Positions 41,801 through 50,677 of a stretch of 64,000 bases of DNA are shown piece after piece. This stretch comes from Luteibacter jiangsuensis (GTDB lineage Bacteria > Pseudomonadota > Gammaproteobacteria > Xanthomonadales > Rhodanobacteraceae). A model generated the notes under the pieces. The model ran no database searches, had not been told where the DNA came from, and saw only the letters and a list, made by a program, of their open reading frames with translations. The translations under genes were made by a program, and so were the position numbers. The stretch lies in NCBI RefSeq assembly GCF_030812295.1, contig NZ_JAUSSK010000003.1:620001-684000 (forward strand), read 5' to 3'. Position 1 is the stretch's first letter. Every line of letters begins with the position of its first letter.

Positions 41801-42780
41801 GCGCTCAACCGAAAGACATCCGCGTCGATGACCGTCATCCGGATGTCGAGGATACCCTCGAGACCGTTCGCCGCGGCCTTGCCGCGAAACCGAAACGACT
41901 TCCCTCGCGCCTGTTCTACGACGAGCGCGGCTCCGCGTTGTTCGAAGCCATCTGCGAGCAACCCGAGTATTACCTCACCCGTACCGAGATCGCGATCATG
42001 CGCGAGCATGCGGGTGACATCGCGGACACCCTGGGCCCCGACGTCCGCCTGGTGGAATACGGCAGCGGCAGCGGCATCAAGACGCGCATGCTGCTCGAAC
42101 ACCTGCGCGCCCCGGTGGCCTACGTGCCAGTGGAAATCTCCCGCACCGCCTTGATGGAAAGCGTGGCCGACCTGGCGACACGTTTTCCAAGCGTACCGAT
42201 GCAGCCAGTCTGCGCCGATTTCACCCAACCGTTGCGTCTTCCCGTCGCAACGCGCTCGCCCCGTCGTACGGCGATCTATTTCCCCGGTTCCACCATCGGC
42301 AATTTCGAAACCAAGGACGCCGTCCGCATCTTGCGCCAGATGCGCGCGGAGATGAGCGATGGCGGTGGCATCATCGTCGGCGTGGATCTGAAGAAGGACG
42401 CCGCCGAGATCGAGGCGGCGTACAACGATGCCGCAGGCGTCACCCGCGACTTTACGTTGAACATGCTGGTGCGGTTGAACCGCGAGATCGGTGCTGACTT
42501 CGACATCGACGGCTTCCGGCATCGTGCGCGCTATAACGCGATGGCCGGTCGCATCGAGACCGACCTGGTGAGCACGAAGCGCCAGGACGTGCACGTGGGC
42601 CACGATACCTTCGCCTTCCGCGAAGACGAGGCGATGCACGTGGAGTACAGCTGCAAGTATTCACTGGACGATTTCGCCCAGATGGCGCACAAGGCGGGAC
42701 TGTCGGTGGAAAAAGTGTGGATGGACGAGGCGCGCCGCTTCAGCGTGCAGTACCTGGTGCGGGCCACGCCGGTCGCTTGA
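41797..42780 (+). CDS. egtD: L-histidine N-alpha-methyltransferase EgtD
   Basis: EgtD trimethylates histidine to hercynine with S-adenosylmethionine, the first step of ergothioneine synthesis. The 327-residue protein has SAM-binding LVEYGSGSGIKTRMLLEHL, PVEISRTAL and IYFPGSTIGNF, and the family segments LFYDERGSALFEAICEQPEYYLTRTE. The ATGA overlap with egtB shows coupling. No egtA, egtC or egtE is adjacent, so the C-S lyase step is encoded elsewhere or done by another enzyme. Confidence 0.93.
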   Translation: MSAQPKDIRVDDRHPDVEDTLETVRRGLAAKPKRLPSRLFYDERGSALFEAICEQPEYYLTRTEIAIMREHAGDIADTLGPDVRLVEYGSGSGIKTRMLLEHLRAPVAYVPVEISRTALMESVADLATRFPSVPMQPVCADFTQPLRLPVATRSPRRTAIYFPGSTIGNFETKDAVRILRQMRAEMSDGGGIIVGVDLKKDAAEIEAAYNDAAGVTRDFTLNMLVRLNREIGADFDIDGFRHRARYNAMAGRIETDLVSTKRQDVHVGHDTFAFREDEAMHVEYSCKYSLDDFAQMAHKAGLSVEKVWMDEARRFSVQYLVRATPVA

Positions 42781-42791
42781 GGCCGGATTGA

Positions 42792-42931
42792 ATCGCCGAC
42801 AGGGTCGGCTCCCACCAGCGTGCGTCGGCCTGCCTGGTGGGAGCCGACCTTGTCGGCGATGCCCTTAGCTCGGTGGGGTCCGACCTTGTCAACGATGCTC
42901 TTAGCTTGGTGGGAGCCGACCTGGTCGGCGA
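42792..42931. repeat. REP-like cluster with a tandem 36-bp array
   Basis: One inverted unit lies at 42792-42817. Three direct units start at 42835, 42871 and 42907, exactly 36 bases apart; the first two share the linker GATGCYCTTAGCT. The middle unit has decayed (GGGGTCCGACC and AACGAT), and the last runs up to the mfd stop codon at 42933. The cluster fills the gap between converging egtD and mfd. Confidence 0.85.
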
Positions 42932-42932
42932 C

Positions 42933-45900
42933 TCAGCCTGGCCGCGGCGCTCCCAGCGCCACCAGTACGTCCTGCGCCGTGCGGATGCGCTCCGCCGATC
43001 CGGGAAGCTCCAGGATCACGCGCAGCTTGTCCTGGCCATCCATCTTGAACACCCTGGGCTGCTGCTGGATCAACCTGATCAGGGCCATCGGGTCGATGTC
43101 CGGCTTCTCGCGGAAGGTGACGCGGCCGCCGTTGGCACCGAAGTCGAGTTTGCGAATACCCAGCGGTGTCGCCATCAGCTTCAGTTGGGCCACCGCGAAC
43201 AGGCACTTCGTCTGATCGGGCAACAAGCCGAAACGATCGATCATCTCCACCTGCAACTCGCGCAGGCCGTCATCGTTCCGCGCGCTGGCGATGCGCTTGT
43301 ACAGCGTCAGGCGCGTGTGTACGTCGGGAAGGTAGTCCTCCGGGATCAGCGCAGGCAGATGTAGTTCCACCTCGGTCTCGTGCTCGGAGGTGAGGTCGAA
43401 GTCCGGTACCTTGCCGGACTTCAACGCGCGCACCGCGCGGTCGAGCAGTTCGGTATACAGGCCGAAGCCGATTTCCTGGATCTGCCCCGACTGTTCCTCG
43501 CCGAGCATCTCGCCGGCGCCGCGGATCTCGAGATCGTGCGTGGCCAGTGTGAAGCCTGCGCCCAGTTCCTCCAGCGAGGCCAGGGCCTCGAGGCGTTTCT
43601 CGGCGTCAGCCGTCATCGAGCGGCGGTCGGGCACGATGAGATAGGCGTAGGCGCGGTGGTGCGAGCGACCCACGCGGCCACGCAACTGGTGCAGCTGGGC
43701 GAGGCCGAAGCGGTCGGCACGGTTCACGACGATCGTATTGGCCGTGGGGATGTCGATGCCCGATTCGATGATGGTGGTGGACACCAGCACGTTGAACCGC
43801 TGGCGGTGGAAATCGGCCATCACCTGTTCCAGTTCGCGTTCGGGCATCTGGCCGTGCGCGACGCGGATGCGTGCTTCGGGAACGAGCTCGGCCAGCTCAC
43901 GTGCCGTGCGCTCGATGGACTCCACTTCGTTATGCAGGAAATACACCTGGCCGCCACGGGCCAGCTCGCGCTGGATCGCCTCGCGGACGAGCGCCGGCTG
44001 GTAGGTGGAGATCAGCGTGCGCACGGCGGTGCGATGCGCGGGAGGCGTGGCGATGATGGAAAGGTCGCGCAAGCCGCTCATCGCCATGTTCAAGGTGCGC
44101 GGGATCGGCGTGGCGGTGAGTGTGAGCAGGTCGACTTCGGCGCGCAGTTTCTTCAGCTGTTCCTTCTGGCGCACGCCGAAGCGCTGTTCTTCGTCGACGA
44201 TGACGAGCCCGAGGTTCTTGAAACGGATATCGGGCTGGAGCAGCTTGTGCGTGCCGACCATCACGTCCACCTGGCCATCCGCCAGGCGTTCGAGGGCGAG
44301 ATCCACTTCCTTCTTCGACTTGAAGCGTGAAAGCACGTCCACACGCACGGGCCAGTCGGCGAAGCGGTCGGCGAAGTTGCGATAGTGCTGCTGGGCGAGG
44401 AGGGTGGTGGGAACCAGCACGGCCACCTGCTTGCCCGCGGTCGCGGCCGCGAACGCGGCACGCAACGCCACTTCCGTCTTGCCGAAGCCGACGTCGCCGC
44501 AGACGACGCGATCCATGGCACGCGGCGCGGCGAGATCGGTGATGACGGCGTCGATCGCCGCCTGCTGGTCGGCGGTTTCCTCGAACGGGAAGGTCGCCGC
44601 GAATTCCTCGATCATCTGCCGGTCGACCGACAGGGATTCGCCCTGGCGGGCCTCGCGCTGTGCATAGATCGCCAGCAACTCCGCCGCCACGTCGCGCACC
44701 TTCTCGGCGGCGCGCTTCCGTGCACGCTCCCAGGCGTCGCCACCGAGCGAGTGCAGCGGTGCCAGTTCCGGCGCCGTGCCCGTGTAGCGGCTGACCAGGC
44801 CCAACTGGGCCACGGGGACGTAGAGCTTGTCACCCTTGGCGTATTCGATGGTCAGGAATTCGCCGGGCATGTCGCCGACATCGAGCGAGACAAGCCCCTG
44901 GTAGCGGCCCACGCCATGGTCGATGTGCACGATGGGCGAGCCGATCGACAGCTCGGTGAGATCCTTGATGATGCTTTCGGGATCGCGTGCCGCCCCGGCG
45001 CGTCGCTTGCGGTCCGTGCGGACGCGTTCGCCGAACAACTCGCGCTCGGTGAGCACCGTGAGCGTCGGCTTGGCCAGCGCAAAACCCTGTTCCAGCGAGG
45101 CGGCGGTGATCGCCAGCGATTCGCCGCGCGCAAGGAAGTCCTTCCAGCCGTCCACGTTCACCGGCTTCAAGCCCGCGCCGGCCAATTGTTCGATCAGTGC
45201 TTCGCGGCGACCCGCCGAATCGGCGGCGATGAGGACGCGGCCGGGATAGCTGGCGAGGAAATGGCGCAACGCCGTGCCCGGTTCCTCGCCCTTGCGGTTC
45301 AACGGTACCTCGGGGGCCGGTAGCGTGCCCAGGTCCACGGCATGCTCGTGATCCTTCGAGACCACGTCCACGCGAACCTGCTTGTTCAAGCGCTCGCGCA
45401 GTTGCTCCGGCGGCAGGTAGATCTCGCTCGGCGGCAGTACCGGACGCTCGATGTCATGCGCGCGCTGGTCGTAACGCTCGGTGGTCTGCGTCCAGAACTG
45501 CTCGGCCGATTCCAACGCGCCTTCGCCCAGCACGAACATCGCGTCGCCGGCGATGTAGTCGAACAGGGTCTCGGTAGCCGGGAAGAACAGGGGCAGGTAA
45601 TACTCGATGCCGCCGGGTGTCACCCCTTCCTTCATGTCCTGGTACAGCGGGCAGCGCCGGATGTCGATCGGGAAGCGCCCGCGCAGGTTGCTGCGGAAGT
45701 TCTTCGCCGCGTCCTCGGTCAAGGGGAATTCGCGGGCGGGCAGCAGGTCCACGCCCTCCACCTGGTGCTGCGAGCGCTGGGTCTCGGTGTCGAAGGTGCG
45801 AATCGACTCCACTTCATCGTCGAACAGTTCCACACGATAGGGCTCGCTCGCGCCCATGGCGTAGATGTCGATCAGCGCCCCGCGCACGGCGAAATCGCCC

Positions 45901-46382
45901 GGTTCGCTCACCTGTGGCACGTTCCGGTAGCCCGCGGCTTCGAGGCGGCGCTGCTCGGCGATGAGATCGAGTTTCTGCCCCTTGCGCAGCACCAGCCCGG
46001 AGCCGGTGATGTGGGTGCGAGGCGCGATCCGCTGCATCAGCGTGGCGACGGGCACCACGAGCACGCCGCGCCGCGTGCTGGGCAACCGGTACAGGGTGGC
46101 GATGCGCTGCGACACCACTTCCGGATGCGGGCTGAAGACGTCGTAGGGCAGGGTCTCCCAATCCGGGAAGTGCAACACCGGCAATTCGCCGGCGAACACG
46201 GCCAGTTCGCTTTCGAGGTTGTCGGCGCTGCGGGTGTCGCGCGCCACCACGACCAGCAGGCCGTCATGGGCGCGGGCCGCCTCGGCGATCTCGAGTGCCC
46301 AGGACGAACCGTGGGGGACGGCCCAGTAACGGCGGGTCTTGGCGTTGACGGGGAGCGGGGGGCGAGGGAGCGCTACGGGCAT
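42933..46382 (-). CDS. mfd: Transcription-repair coupling factor Mfd
   Basis: Mfd removes RNA polymerase stalled at DNA damage and recruits UvrA. The 1149-residue protein has the UvrB-homology part (about 20-340), the CarD-like RNA polymerase interaction domain (VHIDHGVGRYQGL), a RecG-like helicase with Walker A GDVGFGKTE, DEEQ box, TTIIESGIDIPTANT and QLRGRVGRS, and a C-terminal TRCF domain. I prefer the ATG at 46382; a TTG at 46409 would add nine residues. The stop is two bases from the REP array. Confidence 0.96.
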   Translation of the reverse strand: MPVALPRPPLPVNAKTRRYWAVPHGSSWALEIAEAARAHDGLLVVVARDTRSADNLESELAVFAGELPVLHFPDWETLPYDVFSPHPEVVSQRIATLYRLPSTRRGVLVVPVATLMQRIAPRTHITGSGLVLRKGQKLDLIAEQRRLEAAGYRNVPQVSEPGDFAVRGALIDIYAMGASEPYRVELFDDEVESIRTFDTETQRSQHQVEGVDLLPAREFPLTEDAAKNFRSNLRGRFPIDIRRCPLYQDMKEGVTPGGIEYYLPLFFPATETLFDYIAGDAMFVLGEGALESAEQFWTQTTERYDQRAHDIERPVLPPSEIYLPPEQLRERLNKQVRVDVVSKDHEHAVDLGTLPAPEVPLNRKGEEPGTALRHFLASYPGRVLIAADSAGRREALIEQLAGAGLKPVNVDGWKDFLARGESLAITAASLEQGFALAKPTLTVLTERELFGERVRTDRKRRAGAARDPESIIKDLTELSIGSPIVHIDHGVGRYQGLVSLDVGDMPGEFLTIEYAKGDKLYVPVAQLGLVSRYTGTAPELAPLHSLGGDAWERARKRAAEKVRDVAAELLAIYAQREARQGESLSVDRQMIEEFAATFPFEETADQQAAIDAVITDLAAPRAMDRVVCGDVGFGKTEVALRAAFAAATAGKQVAVLVPTTLLAQQHYRNFADRFADWPVRVDVLSRFKSKKEVDLALERLADGQVDVMVGTHKLLQPDIRFKNLGLVIVDEEQRFGVRQKEQLKKLRAEVDLLTLTATPIPRTLNMAMSGLRDLSIIATPPAHRTAVRTLISTYQPALVREAIQRELARGGQVYFLHNEVESIERTARELAELVPEARIRVAHGQMPERELEQVMADFHRQRFNVLVSTTIIESGIDIPTANTIVVNRADRFGLAQLHQLRGRVGRSHHRAYAYLIVPDRRSMTADAEKRLEALASLEELGAGFTLATHDLEIRGAGEMLGEEQSGQIQEIGFGLYTELLDRAVRALKSGKVPDFDLTSEHETEVELHLPALIPEDYLPDVHTRLTLYKRIASARNDDGLRELQVEMIDRFGLLPDQTKCLFAVAQLKLMATPLGIRKLDFGANGGRVTFREKPDIDPMALIRLIQQQPRVFKMDGQDKLRVILELPGSAERIRTAQDVLVALGAPRPG

Positions 46383-46462
46383 GGAGTCGGGCAGGAGCCT
46401 TGCGGACAAGCCGTCGATTGTACTACCTGCCCGTGAAGGCGCTTTGTGCGGCGACCCTGGGT

Positions 46463-47371
46463 TCAGTCGGCGTAGTCGGGCTCGAAGAAGCTCCAGCGAA
46501 CGTCCTTGAACTCGGCCTTGAAGTCGGCTTCGACGATGTTGATCGCCTCGATCATGGCCCGGGCGGTCGGCGCGGCGGCCATTTTCGCCTTGATCGCCAC
46601 CATGACGTCGGTGCCCATCTGCAGGGTGAGCACGTTATAGACGATGTCGATCTCGGGGCGGGCCTCAAGGAAGGCGACCATCGCGGCGCGCTGTTTCGGC
46701 TCCACGCCCTGGCCGATAAGCAAGGCCTTCACCTCGATGGCGACCGCCACCGCGACCACGATCAGCAGGACGCCGATGGCGATCGTGCCGAGCGCGTCGA
46801 AGAGCAGGTTGCCCGTGACCATGGTGAGCACGACCGCGAGCAGGGCCAGGCACAGGCCGATCAGCGCGGCCAGGTCCTCGCCGAAGATCACCAGCAATTC
46901 GCTGGCGCGGGTCTCGCGGAACCATTGCCATATCGAACGGCCTTCACGGGCCTTGTTCACTTCCTGCATGCAGCCATGCATGGAAACGCCTTCGGTAACG
47001 ATGGAGAAAGCCAGCACGCCAACGGCCAGCCAGGCCCATTTCAGGGGTTCCGGATGGGTCAGTTTATGCACGCCCTCGTAGATCGAGAACATGCCGCCCA
47101 CGCTGAAGAGCAGGATCGCCACGAGGAACGACCAGAAATACAGGGCGCGGCCCCAGCCGAGCGGATAGTCCGGCGAGGGCGGCCGCTTCGCCTGGCGCAT
47201 GCCGAGGAGCAGCAGGCCCTGGTTGCCGCAGTCGGCCAGCGAATGCACGGCCTCGGCGAGCATGGCGCCGGAGCCGGTGAAGATCGCCGCGACCAGCTTG
47301 GCGATGAAGATGGCGAAATTGGCTCCGAGCGCGAGGAAGATCGCGCGCTTCGAATCGGCGTGTCCCGACAT
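46463..47371 (-). CDS. Cation diffusion facilitator family transporter
   Basis: The 302-residue protein has six predicted membrane helices and a C-terminal cytoplasmic domain. Metal-site residues are visible as HSLAD in helix 2 and GEDLAAL in helix 5. The second motif has ED where the classic site has HxxxD, which puts it in the SLC30A9-like group. It probably exports zinc or another divalent metal. It lies 80 bases upstream of mfd on the same strand. Confidence 0.86.
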   Translation of the reverse strand: MSGHADSKRAIFLALGANFAIFIAKLVAAIFTGSGAMLAEAVHSLADCGNQGLLLLGMRQAKRPPSPDYPLGWGRALYFWSFLVAILLFSVGGMFSIYEGVHKLTHPEPLKWAWLAVGVLAFSIVTEGVSMHGCMQEVNKAREGRSIWQWFRETRASELLVIFGEDLAALIGLCLALLAVVLTMVTGNLLFDALGTIAIGVLLIVVAVAVAIEVKALLIGQGVEPKQRAAMVAFLEARPEIDIVYNVLTLQMGTDVMVAIKAKMAAAPTARAMIEAINIVEADFKAEFKDVRWSFFEPDYAD

Positions 47372-47407
47372 GTGATCCCCTGTCCCGCGGTGATTAACCG
47401 CAAGATA

Positions 47408-47917
47408 TTACCGTATGACGCCAACGCCCACGCCGAAACTCACGTTGGGATGACCACCGGACATTTCCTTGGCGGTCCACACGTGCGACTGGTTCACGGA
47501 GACCAGCGGAAACGTGTATTGGGCCTGGCCCACGTTGCCGGTGCGGGTGCCGTTGAGGCGGCCTGCGATGGTCACCAGCGATCCGGCGGGATAGTCGAGG
47601 CTTTCGACATAGCCGGGCATGGCCGCGATGAAGCGGCCGTTGCCGGTGTCGTTGGCTTTCGGGCGTTGCGAACCGTCGAGCGGGTAGGCGAGGACTTCGA
47701 TTTCGCTGTGGTCGGCGAAGTTGCGCACGTTGACGATGCGGCCGCCCCAGATCACGTCGGCGCTGCCGTAACGCTCCGGCTCGCGCGCGACCTGTGCCGG
47801 TGGCACGGCGACATTGCTCGCGGTGGGCTTGTAGATCGGCGCGGGGGCGCAGCCTGCAAGGGCGAGGGTCAGCAGCAGGGCGGCAGGGACGGCGAGACGG
47901 ACGATGGTCGGGCGCAT
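47408..47917 (-). CDS. Slp-family outer membrane lipoprotein
   Basis: The 169-residue product has a lipoprotein signal peptide with lipobox LALAGC (cysteine about residue 23) and the Slp pattern: VPPAQVAREPERYGSADVIWGGRIVNV, EIEVLAYPLD, then VTIAGRLNG and a final VNQSHVWTAKE. Slp is a starvation- and acid-inducible outer-membrane protein in E. coli. The ATG at 47917 has AGGAG upstream. The neighbours (CDF transporter and rlmJ) give no clear link. Confidence 0.87.
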   Translation of the reverse strand: MRPTIVRLAVPAALLLTLALAGCAPAPIYKPTASNVAVPPAQVAREPERYGSADVIWGGRIVNVRNFADHSEIEVLAYPLDGSQRPKANDTGNGRFIAAMPGYVESLDYPAGSLVTIAGRLNGTRTGNVGQAQYTFPLVSVNQSHVWTAKEMSGGHPNVSFGVGVGVIR

Positions 47918-47945
47918 GGGTCGGCTCCTGGCGTGTACGACGACT

Positions 47946-48848
47946 TTACCGCCTTCGGACTGAATGAGGCGACTGCAGGCCGTGGGCGGGGGTTTCATCT
48001 TTGCCTTCCTCGACCAGCCAGGTCAGCCGGTATTCGGATTCGCCCGGCGTGCCGAGCAGCTTGGGCAGCACGCGCAATGAATCGCGCAGGGTTTCATCGA
48101 GTTTCCACGGCGCGTTCACGATGGCCACGCCCGTGCCGTTGAGGCGCAACGGGGAGTCGTCCGGGCGAAGCAACACTTCGGCGACCAGCACACGCTTCGC
48201 ACCGCTCTTGCCGAGCCAGCGGTGGAAGGGTTGCACCTGGCTGCGCAGCTTGATCGGGTACCAGATGGCATAGATGCCACCGGGCCATTTCTCCATCGCC
48301 GCCTTGAGCGATTTCTCGATGATCCGGAACTCCATCTCCTGCGACTCGAAGGGCGGATCGATGAGGACGAGCCCGCGTTTCTCCTTCGGCGGCACGAAAG
48401 CCTTCATGGCTTCGTAGCCGTCGCGCTGGTGCACGTGCACGCGTGGATCGTGATGGAAAAGCTGGCGCAGCTGATCCGATTCGCCGCTCTGCAGTTCGCA
48501 CAATTGGGCGGAATCGCCCTCGCGCATCAGGTGCGCGGCGATCCATGGCGAGCCGGGGTAGTAGCGCATCGATTCGTCGCCGGCATTGCAGGCGCGAACC
48601 ACGTCCAGCCATTTCCACAGCAGCGGCGGCAGGCCGCTGGCGGTCTTCAGGATGCCGAAGCCTTCGTCGGACTCCGCGGTTTTCCGCGCCTCGGCGCCGC
48701 GCAGGTCGTAGCGGCCGCGGCCAGCGTGGGTATCGATGTAGCAGAAGGGGGAACTCTTCTGCTTCAGCGAGTCGATCAGGGCCACGAGCACCATGTGCTT
48801 GAGGACATCGGCAAAATTGCCGGCATGGAAGGCGTGGCGGTAGTTCAT
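47946..48848 (-). CDS. rlmJ: 23S rRNA (adenine-2030-N6)-methyltransferase RlmJ
   Basis: RlmJ methylates A2030 in 23S rRNA. The 300-residue product has the family start MNYRHAFHAGNFADVLKH, the segment YIDTHAGRGRYDL and the catalytic LVLIDPPFE motif. The C-terminus has an extra polar tail beyond the usual 280 residues. The start at 48848 matches the family N-terminus; the open frame extends upstream into REP DNA. It follows the REP cluster. Confidence 0.93.
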   Translation of the reverse strand: MNYRHAFHAGNFADVLKHMVLVALIDSLKQKSSPFCYIDTHAGRGRYDLRGAEARKTAESDEGFGILKTASGLPPLLWKWLDVVRACNAGDESMRYYPGSPWIAAHLMREGDSAQLCELQSGESDQLRQLFHHDPRVHVHQRDGYEAMKAFVPPKEKRGLVLIDPPFESQEMEFRIIEKSLKAAMEKWPGGIYAIWYPIKLRSQVQPFHRWLGKSGAKRVLVAEVLLRPDDSPLRLNGTGVAIVNAPWKLDETLRDSLRVLPKLLGTPGESEYRLTWLVEEGKDETPAHGLQSPHSVRRR

Positions 48849-48889
48849 CCTCGGGAGTATAGCGGTCGCTATCGTGGCCCGCTGCCGCG

Positions 48890-48978
48890 AGATCGCCGAC
48901 AAGGTCGGCTCCCACAAGGAGCCGTCGCCCCTTGGTCCGGAGCAGACGGCTTGGTGGGAGCCGACCTTGTCGGCGATG
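48890..48978. repeat. REP-like palindromic pair (tail-to-tail)
   Basis: Here the minus-oriented unit (GATCGCCGACAAGG at 48890-48916) comes first and the plus-oriented unit (TGGTGGGAGCCGACC at 48951-48978) second, the reverse of most other pairs in the window. It lies between rlmJ and the oxidoreductase gene. Confidence 0.8.
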
Positions 48979-49016
48979 GGGCCGCATCCGTGCGCATGCC
49001 GCGGAACTTGTGGTCC

Positions 49017-49652
49017 TCAGTACGCGAAGGTCACCCGCTTCTTCGCCGCATCCCCTTTTTCCAGGCGATCGAGCACGCCGATGGCGAAATCGGCGGTCGA
49101 AATCCGGCTGTTCCCTTCGGCATCCACCAGCAACTGGTCGGCGCCCATGCGGTAGGAGCCCGTGCGCTCACCCGGCGCGATCACCGCCGCCGGACTGACA
49201 TAGGTCCAGTCGATATCGGCCTTGCTGGCGCGGAACACCGCCAGCGCTTCGATCTGTGCGTTCGCCGAAGGCTTCCACTCCGCGGGGAAATGGGCATCGT
49301 CGATCACACGGACCCCGGGAGCGACCTCCAGGCTTCCGGCACCGCCAACCCAGGCGAAGCGGCGCACACCCGCCGAAGACAACGCATCCAGCAGGCCTGC
49401 GGCCTGTTTCGGCACGTTGGCTGGTTCGGCGTGGTCGTTGAGGCTGGCGATGGCGGCGTCGGCTCCGGGAAGGAAGGCCGCGAACGAGGTGGGGCTGGAG
49501 ACATCGCCCTGGACGACGGTCAGGGCGGCATGCCGCGTGGCGACCCGTGTGGGATCGCGGACGATGGCGGTCACCGCGTGACCGCGGGCCAGGGCTTCGT
49601 CGAGGATGACCTTGCCAATGTTGCCGGTGGCGCCGAACAGGACGATCTTCAT
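49017..49652 (-). CDS. NAD(P)H-binding oxidoreductase (SDR-like)
   Basis: The 211-residue protein has the Rossmann start MKIVLFGATGNIGKVILDEAL, then DVSSPTSFAAFL and WTYVSPAAVIAPG, typical of the small atypical-SDR group (NmrA/YwnB-like) that binds NAD(P)H. The substrate is unknown. It is divergent from a LysR gene across a 114-base gap with a strong palindrome, so that regulator very likely controls it. A longer frame starts at 49697, inside the operator. Confidence 0.82.
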   Translation of the reverse strand: MKIVLFGATGNIGKVILDEALARGHAVTAIVRDPTRVATRHAALTVVQGDVSSPTSFAAFLPGADAAIASLNDHAEPANVPKQAAGLLDALSSAGVRRFAWVGGAGSLEVAPGVRVIDDAHFPAEWKPSANAQIEALAVFRASKADIDWTYVSPAAVIAPGERTGSYRMGADQLLVDAEGNSRISTADFAIGVLDRLEKGDAAKKRVTFAY

Positions 49653-49728
49653 GGGGGGCTTCCGTAGGAGGGGATGGAAGTAGCATGCACCCACCACCGT
49701 TCACGAGATACGCGTAATCGATGGATTC

Positions 49729-49751
49729 ATCGTAAAGTATGACTTTACGAT
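49729..49751. promoter_or_regulatory. Palindromic operator between LysR and oxidoreductase genes
   Basis: Perfect 9-bp arms, ATCGTAAAG and CTTTACGAT, are separated by TATGA. The site is 16 bases ahead of the LysR ATG. Its size and position fit a LysR-type recognition site for the divergent oxidoreductase and for autorepression. Confidence 0.7.
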
Positions 49752-49766
49752 AGAGCCGGAGCCGGC

Positions 49767-50669
49767 ATGGCCGACGTCAACCTCAACCGCCTCGGGGTCT
49801 TCGTGACGCTCGTCCGGGCGGGCTCGTTCACCGCGGCCGCCCAGCAGCTGGGCAGCACCAAGGCGATGGTGAGCCAGCATCTGGCGAAGCTGGAAGAAGA
49901 GCTCGGCGTGCAGCTGGTGGTGCGCAGCACCCGGCGGATGTCGCTGACCGATGCCGGCGAGCGATTCCACGAGGACTGCGCCCGTGTGCTCGCCGATGCG
50001 GAGGCGGCCATCGCACAACTGGGCGAATGCCGCGACACGCCGATGGGCAGCCTTCGTGTCGCCGCCGCCGGAGACCACGGTCCCTCCATCGTGGCGCCCG
50101 CTCTGGCCGACTTCGCAGCGAGGTTTCCGCAGGTCAAGGTGGAACTGGTGACCAGCGACAGCGTCGTCGACCTCATCGCGGAGCGTTTCGACCTGTCGAT
50201 CCGGATCGGCTGGTTGCGCGACTCCAGCCTGCGGGCCGCGAAGCTGGCGAGCTTTCGCCAGTGCCTCGTCGCCTCGCCGGCCTACGTCGCGAAACATGGC
50301 GCGCCACGGGTACCCGAAGACCTCGCCGCGCATGCATGGATCGCGCTTACCGTGCTTTCTTCGCCCACGCGCTGGACCTTCTTCAGCGCGGGCGACGAGG
50401 CGGAACACACCGTACAGACGCGCACCGTGGCCAGCGCCAACAGCACGCTGGGCGTGCACGCCTTCGTCGCGGCGGGCCTTGGCGTATCGGTGCTTCCGGA
50501 TTATCTCGTCGACGAGGACATCTCGGCCGGCAGGCTCGTGGCCTTGCTGCCCCGCTTTCGTCTTCCGGAAGGCGGCGTGTACGCGGTCTATCCGGGCAAG
50601 CAACCCCCGGTGAAAGTGCGTGCCTTCATCGACCTGCTGAAGGAAAGGCTGGCAGGCTCATCCGGATAG
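49767..50669 (+). CDS. LysR-family transcriptional regulator
   Basis: The 300-residue protein has a LysR winged helix (about 5-63: NRLGVFVTLVRAGSFTAAAQQLGSTKAMVSQHLAKLE) and a substrate-binding domain (about 90-295) with VRGW-like SIRIGWLRDSSL. The pattern LGVFVTLVRAGSFTAAA is that of the CrgA/AphB-like group. It diverges from the oxidoreductase gene, with a 23-base palindrome between them. The effector is unknown. Confidence 0.9.
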   Translation: MADVNLNRLGVFVTLVRAGSFTAAAQQLGSTKAMVSQHLAKLEEELGVQLVVRSTRRMSLTDAGERFHEDCARVLADAEAAIAQLGECRDTPMGSLRVAAAGDHGPSIVAPALADFAARFPQVKVELVTSDSVVDLIAERFDLSIRIGWLRDSSLRAAKLASFRQCLVASPAYVAKHGAPRVPEDLAAHAWIALTVLSSPTRWTFFSAGDEAEHTVQTRTVASANSTLGVHAFVAAGLGVSVLPDYLVDEDISAGRLVALLPRFRLPEGGVYAVYPGKQPPVKVRAFIDLLKERLAGSSG

Positions 50670-50677
50670 CCGAAAAG

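Noticed and set aside
19412-48978. Repeat units considered as CRISPR repeats
   Set aside because: Units are palindromic and dispersed, their spacers are similar rather than unique, and no cas genes are present. The 36-bp spacing of the cluster at 42835 has linkers that are themselves repeated.
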